A stretch of 64,000 nt of DNA, from positions 4,754,241-4,818,240 of the forward strand of contig NW_002060948.1 in NCBI RefSeq assembly GCF_000150275.1, written 5' to 3'. Under the pieces are notes generated by a model. The model saw only the letters and a program-made list of their open reading frames with translations, was not told the origin of the DNA and made no database searches. Shown piece by piece: positions 39,365 to 50,730 of the stretch (the stretch's first letter is position 1; every line of letters starts with the position of its first letter). This DNA is from Trichoplax adhaerens (Eukaryota > Placozoa > Uniplacotomia > Trichoplacea > Trichoplacidae). The position numbers and the translations under genes are program-made.

Positions 39365-39583
39365 CAATTACTGGCTTTAAAGTGTATCAATCAATGCACA
39401 TGATGACATTTATGACCTTTAATTTACAGTTTACGGGAATTAAAGTCTATTTCATCCGGTCCCTAAGTCATTTGGATGTCAATTGCTGACATTAAAATGT
39501 ATCGATACACATAATGACCTTGATGACCGTTAATATGCAATTTACGGGAATTAACGTCAATTTCATTTAATGTTCCTACATCA
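39365..39583. repeat. Two tandem diverged copies of a ~110-bp unit
   Basis: Unit 1 (39365-39471) and unit 2 (39480-39583) share the order CAATT(A/G)CTG, TAAA(G/A)TGTATC, ATGACC, TTTACGGGAATTAA(A/C)GTC and ATTTCAT. They differ by scattered substitutions and small indels, so the duplication is not recent. Confidence 0.75.
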
Positions 39584-41569
39584 TGAATAAACTTATCTGA
39601 CGTATTTAATGCATGACTTAATAATTGCACAGATAAACTTTTATATTGGTCTTATTTGATTTAATTTGTAGTATCAAAATCTAAATTAAATAATTGGTAC
39701 TGCATAATAAATAGCAAATTTCTTCTTAGAAATCTATGACAATAATTATTAAAATTTTATCAACATTAGTATTTTACTTCATTTTCGAAAACTCTATTTT
39801 CTCTGCAGTTTTCTCAGCTGCACGTGCGATATTTATGACCTATTATATGCTCAAATAAACATTGTCATTAGTAGTAGACATTATGGTACAGCATTCAACA
39901 CTTTGAAGTTTTTATATTTTATAATTATAAAATCGTTTTCGGAGTTGGTATTTTTGATTAGCTTAATTCGCTAATATTATTCCTTTTCACAGTACAGAAA
40001 TAGTAATTAATAAGCAGATACTTAAAAACAAATTTCATTCATAGATAGCCTATATCGATAGCTACTTTTCATATAATGTAGGAGGATTAATCGCTTTATC
40101 ACTAACCATTTATTAATATCGATCCTACCGATTTAATTTACGGAATGCAGCAGCTATTGTTTCAAATGGATAATTATTGGTATTATTGACCGCAAACTGT
40201 CTTGGTAAAGATGCACGAGCATAACAGTTCATTGGCCTGATTTAATGAAAATCATCCATATCCGCTGCCTGGACTTACTAATCGGTACGGTAGGATTCCC
40301 ATGATTATTCATTCTTGGTAGTCTGCTTTCCTGATAAATTACACGTATTTTAATATTCTCACGGATAACTCATATTCGTCATAAGTGATCTTAATACGGA
40401 CAGTTTAAATAATTTATAGGACTAACTAAGAACAAATCAATATTTATCCTTCCCGCTCAATGAAATAAGTTGAATGATTTTTCACCCTTATTTACTTCAC
40501 ATTATTTATAGCAAAGCTGCTATTAGCTAGGACATATAAAGATAATCTTCTGGTTATTAATGACCGATTCTATAAAGCACTGCAATTAGATGGTTATTAT
40601 CGATCATAATCTGCGAATGCTAAATCTTATTAGAATATCGAAATGTAAAGACCTTCAAGCATTTTGTGGTAGATCTACGTATATACTTGTTATTCTATCG
40701 ATGATGCTGCACTATCAACGAATTAAAGAGTAGAGTTTGTAGAATAAATAAATATTAATTACGGTATATCAAAGATGTCATTTATTACGAAAAATAGAGG
40801 CTCAAATATTTAATCTTAATTGGCATCAACGATGGTATACATTATGCCACTATCAGAACCTTGAAACTGTCATCAACTAGAAGCTCCAAAGCTACTTATA
40901 ATATAATAGATTATATTTTACGAATGTTCGTTGTTAACTGAGAATTACTTTAATGTTTTTGTACTGCTGATCATTTGAAATCTTTATTTAAAACCTGCAG
41001 CTTATGATCATGCTTTATGCCTGACTTGTTATGCATTGCAATGACTATAAGTACATGTCATTACTACTGTCATCCTATTTATTTGGTTTGGGCAGTTAAA
41101 TTTTATCATCTAGTCGATTATTTGCAGTTTCTACTACTACAGTACATGCTATAAGGTAAGTTTTACGCCAGTGTGACAAAGATGCTTCAAAATATTAAAA
41201 CAAGAACTAGTATTTCTTTTGAAACATTACTTTATTACGTAAATTTGACTCGTATATTAATACCAAAGACTATCTGCCTTCAATCATACCTTGCTAATGA
41301 AGTCGCAACATCAAGCTAAATCGACTATCACACGATCTCTAATTATTTATTTTTTATTACAATTATTAACCATCACTTCTAAGTAAAGTGTCGCAGGTAA
41401 TTAATTCGTCATAGTGGAAATTTATTGGCACGAAATTTTAATATCTAAAAAACTTTAATATATTCGCCACCGAAAGAAGCTACAACAACAGTCTTCAAAA
41501 TCATTTACTGTAGGAATAGCTAGTCAGAATCTTATAATCCAACGTTCGACTTGACTATTTTCGCATGGT
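39584..41569. other. Non-coding stretch
   Basis: No gene, recognisable repeat or element was found in this AT-rich interval. Confidence 0.45.
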
Positions 41570-42760
41570 CTTATAATTTTTGTTGTAAGCTAATTTTTGG
41601 GGTTACTCTGCAGCTGGTCTGATTGAAGATAAATAAGTATATAAATTTTACCCCATGTCGTCTCTACTATCATGACCTTTATTTTATGACAAGCAGGTTA
41701 TCTTATCTTACTATTTTATTATATACGTACGCTATATAATTATTTACAGCGTCAAAGTTATAGTCTATTACCAGAGGTAAATTACTATTGCACATGAATC
41801 CTACTCTTGTTGGTGCTGTTATCGTGACATTGATTTCATTAAAGCTTAGTTCAAAAAGTTACAAATTCCTTATAGTTTTTAAATTCTATTCCATGCTGCT
41901 GATTATTATATTAGCATATAAATTATTTACGGCGTCAAAGTTATAATCTACGATTAGCTGTAAATTTTGTGCTTGCCTCACTACGAAACTAAGGTTAATA
42001 AGTGTCGTACGTGAATTTTCTACCCTTGTTGGCTCTATGGTCGCGACATTTATATTATTATAAATACCTTAGTTTGACGTGTTACTAATTCCTCTAGTCT
42101 TTGAGTTCTATTCTACGTTGGCGATTATTATTTACTAATGAGATTATTTGCGGCGTCAAGTTATAACTGGCGATCAGCGGTAAATTTTGTGCTTGCCTCA
42201 TTACAAGTGAATAAGTATCGTATATAAATTTTCTACCCTTGTTGGCACTGTCAACGTGAATTTATTTTATGATAAATAGCTTAGTTCAGCGTATCACTGA
42301 TTTCTTATGTTCTTTGATTTCTATTCTACGCTCCTGATTATTATGCACCCACATAATTATTTAAAGCATCAAAGTTATAAGGTCATCTACGACCAGAGGT
42401 ATATTTGTGCTTGCCTCATTACAAGTGAATAAAAACTATAGCATATATGAATTTTCTACCCTACTTGGCACTGTTCTTTTGAGATTTATTTCATTATAGA
42501 TAGCTTAGTTCAACATATTACTGATTTCTTGTAGTTTTGAGTTCTATTCCATACTGGTGATCATTATAAATGTGTATAGTTATTTACATTGAGGATATAG
42601 AGTATCATACATAAATTCTACTGCTGTTGGCAGCGTCACCGTGACATTTATTTCATGATGGATATCTTAGTTCAACGTGTTATTGATTCTTTGTAGTCTT
42701 TGAGTTCTATTCTATGACGAATTAGGGCAAACTATATGCTTATCTTACAGTAAGTAAACA
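41570..42760. repeat. Diverged tandem array of a ~200-220-bp unit, about five copies
   Basis: The landmark ATTATTTACGGCGTCAAAGTTATAA and its variants begin at 41739, 41932, 42143, 42356 and 42579, at spacings of 193, 211, 213 and 223. Each is followed by the landmarks GTGCTTGCCTCATTAC, GAATTTTCTACCCTTGTTGG, CTTAGTTCAACGTG and TTTGAGTTCTATTC in the same order where preserved. A weaker partial copy precedes 41700. Copies are heavily substituted. The last landmarks run toward the small minus-strand frame at 42762-43043. Confidence 0.85.
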
Positions 42761-42761
42761 A

Positions 42762-43043
42762 CTACATGAATTCTCCCCTTGTCGTCTTTACGATCGTGAC
42801 GTTGTTGGTCTTAAGTGTGACCAAATCTTGACTCCTAATAAGGGCGATTGCGGTACCAGTCGCCACTGAAAAAATAGCTAGAAAAGGTAATACTCCCCCA
42901 TTAATAAGTCGATTAACTTGATTAGTGATATTCATGGAAAAAATTCCTTTCTGTCGTTGAATAATCTTAACTTGAGCTCCAAACTTAGTCCATAGTAGTT
43001 CTATTAAGAAGAACAGTTTTATCAATAGAATAGAATTTTTCAT
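42762..43043 (-). CDS. Small hydrophobic open frame, function unknown
   Basis: A 93-codon frame with an ATG start. It has an N-terminal hydrophobic stretch (ILLIKLFFLIELLW) resembling a signal sequence or anchor and a second one (GGVLPFLAIFSVATGTAIAL) preceded by NITNQVNRLIN. The second stretch resembles a GPCR TM5, so a receptor fragment is possible, but no other receptor motif is nearby. Its C-terminal codons, GAATTCTCCCCTTGTCGTC on the plus strand, look like the ATGAATTTTCTACCCTTGTTGGC block of the adjacent tandem array, so the repeat and this frame may share an origin. No function is assigned and it may not be a gene. Confidence 0.25.
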   Translation of the reverse strand: MKNSILLIKLFFLIELLWTKFGAQVKIIQRQKGIFSMNITNQVNRLINGGVLPFLAIFSVATGTAIALIRSQDLVTLKTNNVTIVKTTRGEFM

Positions 43044-43693
43044 TATCGTTTGAAGGCTAATTTGTTTATTATTACTTATTTGTATGCAGCATAGATTAGA
43101 GACCTTTCCTACCTAGTGTTTACTGTTGTTTACGTAGATTATTCGAGTAAATCGTATTTAAAGCTAATAATACAGTCAAAGTGCATAGTCCTACAAGGCA
43201 ATATCATCAAACTTTCATATGACTACGAGTAAATTTACTAAATCAGTCAGGCGACCTTCTTCTTACACTAGGCCAAAAACGTCAATTATGATTAATTGCC
43301 GAAATCCACTCATTAACTCATAAAAAATTTGCTAAGGTATGCTACATGAAGCTGAAAGATTTACATTAATAATTGTAGTTTTATTGCATAAGTATCATCT
43401 AGTAGCTTAGGAGACTCATAACTAATCGACTTACCGATCGAACTGGCATCATGCTTATATGAATTCGTGAATAAATTAAAGATATTATTAACTGATGAAT
43501 AATAATTATTATTATTAAGCTAAAAGTTTTCATTTATTATATTTTAGTATGAGTAATCAATGATTGGATATGAGTCTCCCAATACTAGTATATCCTCTGA
43601 ATCTTATTAATGGTATGCATTTTATGCACCATTAGTATGAACTAGTATAGCCGCTTTCACCCTACTGAAATTTAATACTTCGATTTACTAAAG

Positions 43694-46600
43694 ATGACAA
43701 TGAAGAAATGGTCAATGATAACACCTTTAATTTTATTAATCACATTAGGTAAGATTTCATCATTAGAAAATTATATAACCTTGCATAGTTAGCGTAGTTT
43801 TATAAAGAAGGTTCATTCAATTTAGGATCGGACTACGGTAACTTCTTTGCCGATAGAGTTAAATATTTCACATGTTTGGATCAATGCCGATATCATTAAG
43901 ACCAAAAGCAAATCTTGGCAGTTGCAAATCCAAAATTAGTATTAAAAAGCTTCATTTTTGAGTAATGTACTTGCCGGTACCCCGTTAAATCTCATACGAT
44001 AGACATAAGGCGAAATGTAATCCGTCTTATTCGTTTACATTAGAGTTTCGTTAATGTCTCATACTTGTTACATTTCAACTATCGTCTATCAATCCATAAA
44101 AGTATATAATTATATTTTTAAAATATTGGAAATAAGAATGCTACCCTCAATCAAATATTCCATGAGTGCATATGATTGTTTAATCCAATCTATTACGATC
44201 AAGCTATATGTTTTACGTAAATGATCCAGAAATTATTCATCTCTTACAAAGAATGACTATTTACTTTTTTCAGTACTCGTACTAACAGTTTAATGCTTCA
44301 CGAATAATTTAATTCATCTTATTCTCAGATTTTATTAAAGTGAATGATTACGACAAATCTCTATTATGTGTTTGATTGAAGCTAGCAAACCTAGTAAAAT
44401 TAGACAACATATAGTATTATATGGCTATTCTTGCTAGATTTGATCCCTTTCGAAGCAACATATAGTTTGCTCGGTTAGTGCATTACACATTTACTATCAT
44501 TTCTCGTTATCATTTAAATCCGATATTTCATAAAGTTCAGAATCGTAAGAGCTTTACTACTTATGATTTGTCTCTGTTTGAAGTCTCTTATAAAATCATC
44601 GGCTTGAAATGATTTCACGTTATTGCTATTTTTGTTCTGATGTTTAATACTCATATGTAATATGGGCACGCTAGAAAATGTTAGGGTAGAGCTATTAGGA
44701 CTTGTTTGACTTTGAAGCTATTCGTAATTATAGTTTAGGAAGCCTCTGGTATACAGTATGTTATTATTAACCTGGACAAATTAAGATTCTACTCGCAAGA
44801 TTAACTTATCAAATCTATTTTCAGATTTAATTTGGAAATGCTTTTCTTAAAATTATTTTATATTAACTTAGTTATTATTCACTGCACATAGTAAAATATC
44901 CACTGTTATCCAACAGTCAATCAACTAGAGTATTCAGAGTATCCACACCAGCAAGGTAAAAGTAATGTATTTAACTACAAGATTTTATTGATATCATAAG
45001 CTTAGTACCACTAGTCACGTAGATCCTGTGCTTTCTAGATGTTGATAGGCATAAAAAATCTGTACTTAATGAAAACTATAAAAGCGGCTACCGAGTAGTC
45101 AGTACTATATTTCGTTATAACTAATATATATCAATTATTTCCATTAACTGATTATAAATTATTATGAAAGTATTATGGTACAGAATAATCGATGCCATGC
45201 TTCGTTATAATCAGTATATCAATTATTCTCTTTAATGATTGCAAATTATTGTCAAAGTACCTCTGGATTTGGTAATCCAGCCGCTGGTTACTGCTCTCAA
45301 TATAGTGGTATTGCTTGCAAAAATATCAAGGCTTTGCGAAATGAAACCACCTTGGTATGGACAGATTATAATTACTCCCATCTGGAACTGGATAATGTTA
45401 TTAACAGCATTTTCCGAGATATTGAAAACGATAAAGATGGCTTTCCTTTAAGTAAGTAGAGCATTTTATCCAGCCTATAGGATTTCATTTCATCCCTGAA
45501 TGCTATAGTAAAGGATTCACTTTATGATAATGAGTCCGACGAATGAGTGTAACATACGTATATTGAGATTTTACTTTCACATCGCAAATATACAAGTGAA
45601 ATGATCTCAAAATATTAATTTTGTATAGTTAACCCAGCGTTTAACAAGATAATTTTTACTATCAGCAATAAATGCTGCAGCATACAAGAAAAGATTTAGC
45701 TGCAACTCTAGTATACTCGTTGATATATAAATTAATTAATCGAGTCTCATTAAGCCTCACTTTGTCTTTCATATCTTTTTATATAATTCGTGAAACTGAG
45801 CATCAATAACTTCTATAAAGGTTAAGCTATATATTACTAAACGAAATCGCTTGCAATGTAGAAATAAATTCTCATTTGTGAGAAATAGCAGTATAGAAAC
45901 TCTAGCTACCAGTCGATTAAATCTGATTGAAGTAATAGAATTGTTGGCCATATTGTCTGTTGCTGAATTAGATGAATGTAGTCTCAATCAACTGAAAAAT
46001 TCATATTATACCATCGATGAAATGATTTAATACGATAAAAACGCAAGTAAGAATATTAGGATAACTGTATATCGAGACCACGAAATTCATTGTTGCTGCT
46101 ACTTGTGCTTAATGAACTAGAAAATGGATGTCTAGAGATCTCCAAGGAAGTAATTTGCACAATCGTATTTCCACCTTGTGATAATGAACGCATTTGTCGC
46201 CAAGGCTGCAAGGTAGCTCTGGAATTATGTCCGATCGAATGGGGTCGTTTAGCTATTCATGCTTATAGTAATACCTATGGGAAAGGAATTATTCCTACCC
46301 ATACATATATACCCAGGAACTGTTCTTATTTCTCTACCAAGCAGCCATGCCAACTACTGTTCAATGAAATCTCTGCGGGTAAATATAAAATGTGTTAAAT
46401 AACTGGCGCTATTGCAGTTCGAAAAGAATATTGTAATAACTAATACAAAAGAGATAGAGTCAAGCATCGATGCTTGCTCACTTTATTCTAGGACATGTAT
46501 TTCATCTAATCGAAAATTATATTGTACTTTAACTTTACACATGATAAAATATTTGCCGGTTGATATTAGTAATCTACGTTACGAAGTAAGTTGTCTATAG

Positions 46601-49174
46601 TAACTATTATTATAATCCTTGATTGCAAGTACCTTGTAACTTTCAAATTCAATACCGGTATACATTGTGCTGCAAGACCGGCAAAATCGGTAATCGTTAT
46701 TCGGAACACCTATTTTTAAAGCCGTAGTGATTTCACTTAACTGTAGCTATTTAATTTGAAAATATTATCGAAATATGAAGTACCATACTATTGTCTTGAC
46801 GCATCATGGAGATTTACTCTATTTTTACAACTCAAATTTGCAGTTAGCAGATTGTCAACCCTTAGTTTAAAATTCATTCATTACAATTACGTAAGAAGAC
46901 ATTAAACAAACTAATTTCAATGATTTTAAAATTTTAATACGATATGGAGTGAATCGGTTTTTTAGCAAACTAAGGTTGGGTTTTCAGTTCTTTGTATAAT
47001 ATTTGAATGAACGATATCTTAATTTTAAACTTTTACAGAGACCTTGCCTGTATGGACAATCGTGATTATAGTCATAGCTGTGGTTGGTAGTTTTATAACA
47101 GCAGGCTATGCAATGCTACGCTATTATAGCAGTAACAAAATTCGATCATCTTCGCGTGATAACGAAATGACAATGGTTAGAAATTTACCTGGGGTGGCAG
47201 CCGAAAATGATTCCAAAGAAATCAGCTATAAACACAATGCTCCTTCGCGAGAACTTACAATAGATACATCAAGCCTACATGACGTTACATTCTTTCAAAA
47301 TAATCAAATACAAGTGAAAGAAAAATTAGGGGAAGGCCATTTCAGTACGGTAAGGAACAATAATTTGGTTTAGGTAAATATTAAAGTAAATTATATTCAA
47401 ATATCTAAACATAGCCCAGATATGATCATTAATCAATAGTCCGTGAATTCAAATATGTATCATATATGATCAATTCATTTTATTAGGTTTATAAAGGATT
47501 TCTACTGGATAACGATAAAGAAACACCAGTAGCACTAAAGTTACTGAAAGCATCAGAGAGTGATGCTCAGAAGCAAAAGTTTATCGACGAGGTCTGTCCC
47601 AGTAAAGCTGATACGAAGCAGCTAATGTAGTAAAATTTTGATTATTTGATAACTAATATAGCACTAATAACACATTACCGAAAAGTATATGTACAGTATA
47701 CCAGTATAGTGTGAGCGATTACATCTAAGCCGATATTTAAAGTAGACTTTAGATTTACAAAGCTTTCAGTTAATTAATATATGCATGATTTTACTAGTTT
47801 TACTTTTAATGATCATATGCTGAAGGTATTGCTAAAAGAATCATCTATGTAATACAGCAATCTATTGTAACTCTCAAAATAATGCTTACTTATTCTTAGG
47901 CTTCCGCTAATGCCATGTTTAACCATGAAAATATCGTCAAATTAATTGGTGTGTCATTCACAAGTGATCCTTACTATTTGATTTTGGAATACATGCAGAA
48001 TGGAAATTTACACGATTACTTAGCTAATAATGCTGCGCCTATACAAGCAGAACATCGTGTTGCAATAGGAAAGAGTAAGGAAAATCTAGCTAAGCTATAA
48101 GAATAATTAAGTAATAATGATTTATCAATAGCTTATTGACCATCACTTAATAGTAAATAATTTCGTTGCAAATTTTCACACTACATGCGTTATTTTGTCT
48201 AATAAGACTAGTATTTGACCGCATTCTAACAATTTTGATTAATATTATTTATAGTTAGTGAAGCAATAATAATTATGATATTGATTATGGCATTGTTTAG
48301 TCTTCGTTTAATTCACAACTATAGCCGATACCGGTAACTCTCTTTATCAATAGAGTAAGGTAGACGAATAGTAATGCTCTTAAGATCTAACACTAAATTC
48401 TTTATGTCGGATTTATTATGTCAAGGGCTACAAAATAATGATTATATCAATATGGAAGGCGTTGAATATCTTGAGCACAGTGATCTCATTAGGTTCCTAG
48501 TCCAAGCAGCATCGGCTTTAAACTACTTATCCAATCTGAGAGTCATACATCGCGATATTGCAGCCAGAAATTGTTTACTGGGTGAAAATAAGCATCTTAA
48601 AATATCCGATTTTGGATTATGTAAAGATATATATGCTGATCAACATTACAAGGTAAAAATATAAAAAATTACGTAGTATTAGAGTTGCACAGCTACACTT
48701 ACATTGCATGTTGAAACATGCGTTATTCTAGTTTGCTACTTATTTGCCTAAAATTTCATCCAACCATAGATGCAGAAAATGAAAAATGTTCCCTTACGAT
48801 GGTCACCACCCGAAGTTTTACTAAGATCACTGTATACTGAAGAAAGTGATGTCTATTCCTTTGGTGTACTAATGTGGGAAGTTTTCTCATTTGCGATATC
48901 ACCATTTTATCAGTATACCTTTGATGAAGTAACTGCCATCATTAAAAGTGGTCAGACAAAAGAAGCCCTGAGTAGACCGGCTACTTGCATTAGTAACGAA
49001 ATTTGGAAACTTATGACTGAATGTTGGGAATTTTATCCTAAGGACAGGCCATCAGCATCTGAAATATTAACTAAATTGCTTTCAGAAGAAGATCAATCGG
49101 TGTATGATAATTTGAATCCTGCGATGGAGTATATCGAGTGTTCACCTGTAAACCAAGAGTATACCCTGCAATAA
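43694..49174 (+). CDS. Receptor tyrosine kinase with Frizzled-type cysteine-rich ectodomain (ROR/MuSK-like)
   Basis: Proposed exons: 43694-43748, 45215-45451, 46121-46378, 46452-46585, 47041-47349, 47487-47591, 47900-48074, 48372-48652 and 48770-49174. They total 1959 nt, 652 residues, with consistent phase. Exon 1 encodes a signal peptide (MKKWSMITPLILLITL). Exons 2-3 carry a Frizzled-like domain: YCSQYSGIACKNI parallels ROR CQPYRGIAC, then VICTIVFPPCD and CRQGCKVALELC. Exon 5 has the membrane helix (WTIVIIVIAVVGSFITAGYA), a juxtamembrane stretch and the glycine loop GEGHFSTV. Exon 6 has VALKLLK. The catalytic loop is HRDIAARN, followed by DFGLCKDIYADQHYK, SPPE and SDVYSFGVLMWEVFS, so the kinase looks active. 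The tail has three tyrosines in YDNL, EYIE and EYTL contexts. No Ig or kringle domain was seen. Exon 2 start and exon 4 are the least certain. Wnt binding is a family-based guess. Confidence 0.85.
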
Positions 49175-50730
49175 TATGATTGCATATACGATAGATTGTA
49201 GTAGACAAGTGAACCTAAAAGAATGTTAAGGCAAAAATGAAGCTAAAAATTAGCACTTATGGATTATAGCGATCTATTGCAAATAGTTTAAAATTATATT
49301 TTTTAAGGATTTAAATACTAGCAAGGACTATTACAACATAGCGACGAGCAGTAAAAGTAGGAAAGTGCAGAAACCAAATATTTCATTAATTCTGTCATTT
49401 AGATCATAATAATGATAATTAAATTAAAATTATCTAGCAATTACGTTTTTCTGCATCGAGTTATACTGTTAATGATGCTTGACTAATCACTTTGAGAAGT
49501 TAAAATTAATACTGCATGAGTAAACCAATAGAATCACTAATAAAATAATGAGTCATAACACACATAGTGTTATTAGCCACATTACCATGTAATACAACAA
49601 AATCCTGAATGTTGCATTTGAAGTGCTAATTGATTGGATTTGATAATTGTATATAAGGGAATCTATTAAAAATATTCTAGACTCTGGATTCTCCCCTTAT
49701 GAAAATGAAAGAGAAACTATAGCAGTTTTAGCTGTAACAGTTGCATGCAGAATATTTGCTCAGAAGAGAAATCTATTAAAAATTCAGAAATCATGTTCAA
49801 CTAATACAGTCACTAGCTCGGCTCTGTTCTCATACACAAGAGTGTTGTAATAGATATGTAACCTTAGCGTTATTTTCTTTGTTATCTCTTTATTAGATTT
49901 AGGGTAATATCTACACCTCGTATTTAGATTAGCTATTGGTCTGAAATCATTCCTTGTATAGAATGTTTTCAATAAACTTCGACTTTATTATCAAAATAAA
50001 ATGTAGTACAGAATTTATAAAAAAATATATCATCGGTCTCTACTGGCTTGTTAAAATTTGACAAATACGCCAATACATAGCGCTCATTATATCACTTCTT
50101 CTCTTTATATTGTAATATATCACGGACTGATACTCTCACGCAATATTTGGCTGGTTGGTTTAAAGCTTCTTACATGGCCAATAAATATATCGTTACTGCA
50201 CTTACTATACAGAATTAAAGTTGTTACCAATAGCAGTCCTGTAACAATAGATGAAATTTTTAAAGAAACTTCAATTACTATTAATAATATTAACTAACAA
50301 CGTCTACTAAGAATGCAACTGTGTGAAGTACAATACAAATTTTATAAACATTGCAATGATTCAGTTGTATTTTAGAAATATTCTACTTTCGCATTTTACC
50401 AGATAACTCCTCTAAGGAATATACACATAGTAATATAAAATATAAAAATGAGATTCTGAAATGTACTGGCCGGTCAATATCCCGGATAATAAGATGTACA
50501 AAAGATCTAATTTACGATAAATTTCTTACAGATACTTTCTATTAATATTAAGAATCATAGATTACGTGCAGAAGGCATCCGTAATAATAGCATAAACTGA
50601 ATACAAAGTTTAGAGTACGTTTTATAAATTCATAGAAAAATATCGTGATATAAGTAATGTTGATACTATTAAAGCAGGCTACATATACAGTATAACACTG
50701 AGGTATTTCGTAATAAGAAAATTGTTTCCT
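49175..50730. other. Intergenic stretch between converging genes
   Basis: This holds the 3' ends of the receptor kinase (plus) and the amino-acid transporter (minus). Frames at 49647-49850 and 50058-50297 lack recognisable motifs and are not called as genes. Confidence 0.5.

Noticed and set aside
41570-42760. CRISPR-like array
   Set aside because: The units are about 200 bases, strongly diverged and without short exact repeats separated by unique spacers, and the window is eukaryotic.
45239-45451. Alternative-frame 70-codon frame over the Frizzled-domain exon
   Set aside because: The other frame contains the YCSQYSGIAC motif and continues in phase into the next exon.
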